Below, piece by piece: positions 41,643 through 41,995 of a DNA stretch of 41,995 nt. Source of the stretch: Planctomycetaceae bacterium (GTDB lineage: Bacteria > Planctomycetota > Planctomycetia > Pirellulales > Pirellulaceae); assembly GCA_024638965.1 (NCBI GenBank), contig JAHEJI010000019.1, forward strand, positions 1 to 41,995. Direction: 5' to 3'. The translations under genes and the position numbers were made by a program. The stretch's first letter is position 1. Each line of letters opens with the position of its first letter. The notes under the pieces are model-generated. The model was not told the DNA's origin. It was given only the letters and a program-made list of their open reading frames with translations, and ran no database searches.

Positions 41643-41912
41643 CTATTGAGCCTTGGCAGCCTTGATTGCCCGCTGAAGCCGCGATTTCTTGCGGCTGGCT
41701 GAATTCTTATGAATGATGTTCTTGGCACCGGCTCGGTCTAGATGTTTGGCAGCAACCTTGAATTGTTCTTCGGCGACTTGAATATCCCCCGCTTGAGCCG
41801 CGTCGAGGACCTTCTTAACCTGTGTTTTGACAGCCGATTTGACTGATTTGTTTCGTTCGCGATGGACGACGTTTTGACGTAACCGTTTTTTGGCGCTTTC
41901 GCAGTTTGGCAT
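41643..41912 (-). CDS. rpsT: 30S ribosomal protein S20
   Basis: The 89-residue protein is typical S20 in length and sequence: MPNCESAKKRLRQNVVHRER, KSAVKTQVKKVLDA in the middle and KNSASRKKSRLQRAIKAAK at the end. S20 is a small, very basic helical protein that binds 16S rRNA early in 30S assembly. The 83 bases upstream, up to the window edge, should hold its promoter and leader. Its neighbour rluB ends 47 bases away on the other strand. Confidence 0.96.
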   Translation of the reverse strand: MPNCESAKKRLRQNVVHRERNKSVKSAVKTQVKKVLDAAQAGDIQVAEEQFKVAAKHLDRAGAKNIIHKNSASRKKSRLQRAIKAAKAQ

Positions 41913-41995
41913 TTTGATGGTTCTGCAGTTAGTTCTTCAAATTTGACAATCCAACAATATGGCGATTAAGGCTTGTTTTGTCCAGCGTTAAATTC

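Overview
The window looks like chromosomal DNA of a planctomycete, most likely a member of the Pirellulaceae. This is inferred from protein content: a TIGR03000-type protein with two copies of its domain, a Tat-exported Gfo/Idh/MocA oxidoreductase, a zinc-ribbon plus membrane-anchored trypsin-like protease, a secreted PQQ dehydrogenase, an exported protein-L-isoaspartate methyltransferase, an HTTM protein with a partner, and loosely spaced genes separated by many short palindromic repeats. No rRNA, tRNA, CRISPR array, phage module or complete insertion sequence was found.

Layout. 1-3233: end of a YdjM-like membrane hydrolase (minus strand), a CvpA-family protein and a small lipoprotein, separated by repeat-rich gaps. 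3234-4009: remnant of an Abi_C/STM4504-like defence-type gene. 4010-11146: seven genes in a row on the minus strand (HTTM partner, HTTM, asd, truA, a Ca2+/cation exchanger, a Ser/Thr kinase, accA); several overlap or nearly abut, and the kinase lies 12 nt before accA. 11147-14301: a secreted TIGR03000 protein and an exported Pcm. 14439-17015: a CPBP/CAAX-type intramembrane protease facing an O-antigen-ligase-like polymerase. 17361-20564: an acidic lipoprotein and holA. 20988-24974: an S1C protease, a conserved protein with a GDGTG-containing C-terminal domain, and an isoprenylcysteine-methyltransferase-like protein. 25030-28058: a Gfo/Idh/MocA oxidoreductase and a DNA methyltransferase fused to a GIY-YIG domain. 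28295-28654: a cold-shock protein with a 35-residue highly charged protein. 28914-32623: a PQQ dehydrogenase divergent from an aldehyde dehydrogenase. 33327-36428: a spermidine-synthase-like protein, a double zinc ribbon and a group II PLP decarboxylase. 36429-40497: a secreted beta-propeller protein, a DUF2238 membrane protein and an SRPBCC protein, with two decayed genes. 40498-41912: an RluB-type pseudouridine synthase convergent with rpsT.

Most genes are housekeeping or envelope functions. The best candidates for something unusual are the methyltransferase/GIY-YIG fusion and the non-coding layer. That layer has at least ten families of short inverted repeats. They include a TA-bounded MITE-like element in two copies (15271-15415, 40248-40469), a twin-hairpin element with complementary loops (three tandem copies at 17186-17335 and one at 39757-39804), and single arms of one palindrome lying at decayed genes. 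Some repeats have entered coding sequence and appear to supply the C-termini of truA and of the O-antigen-ligase-like protein.
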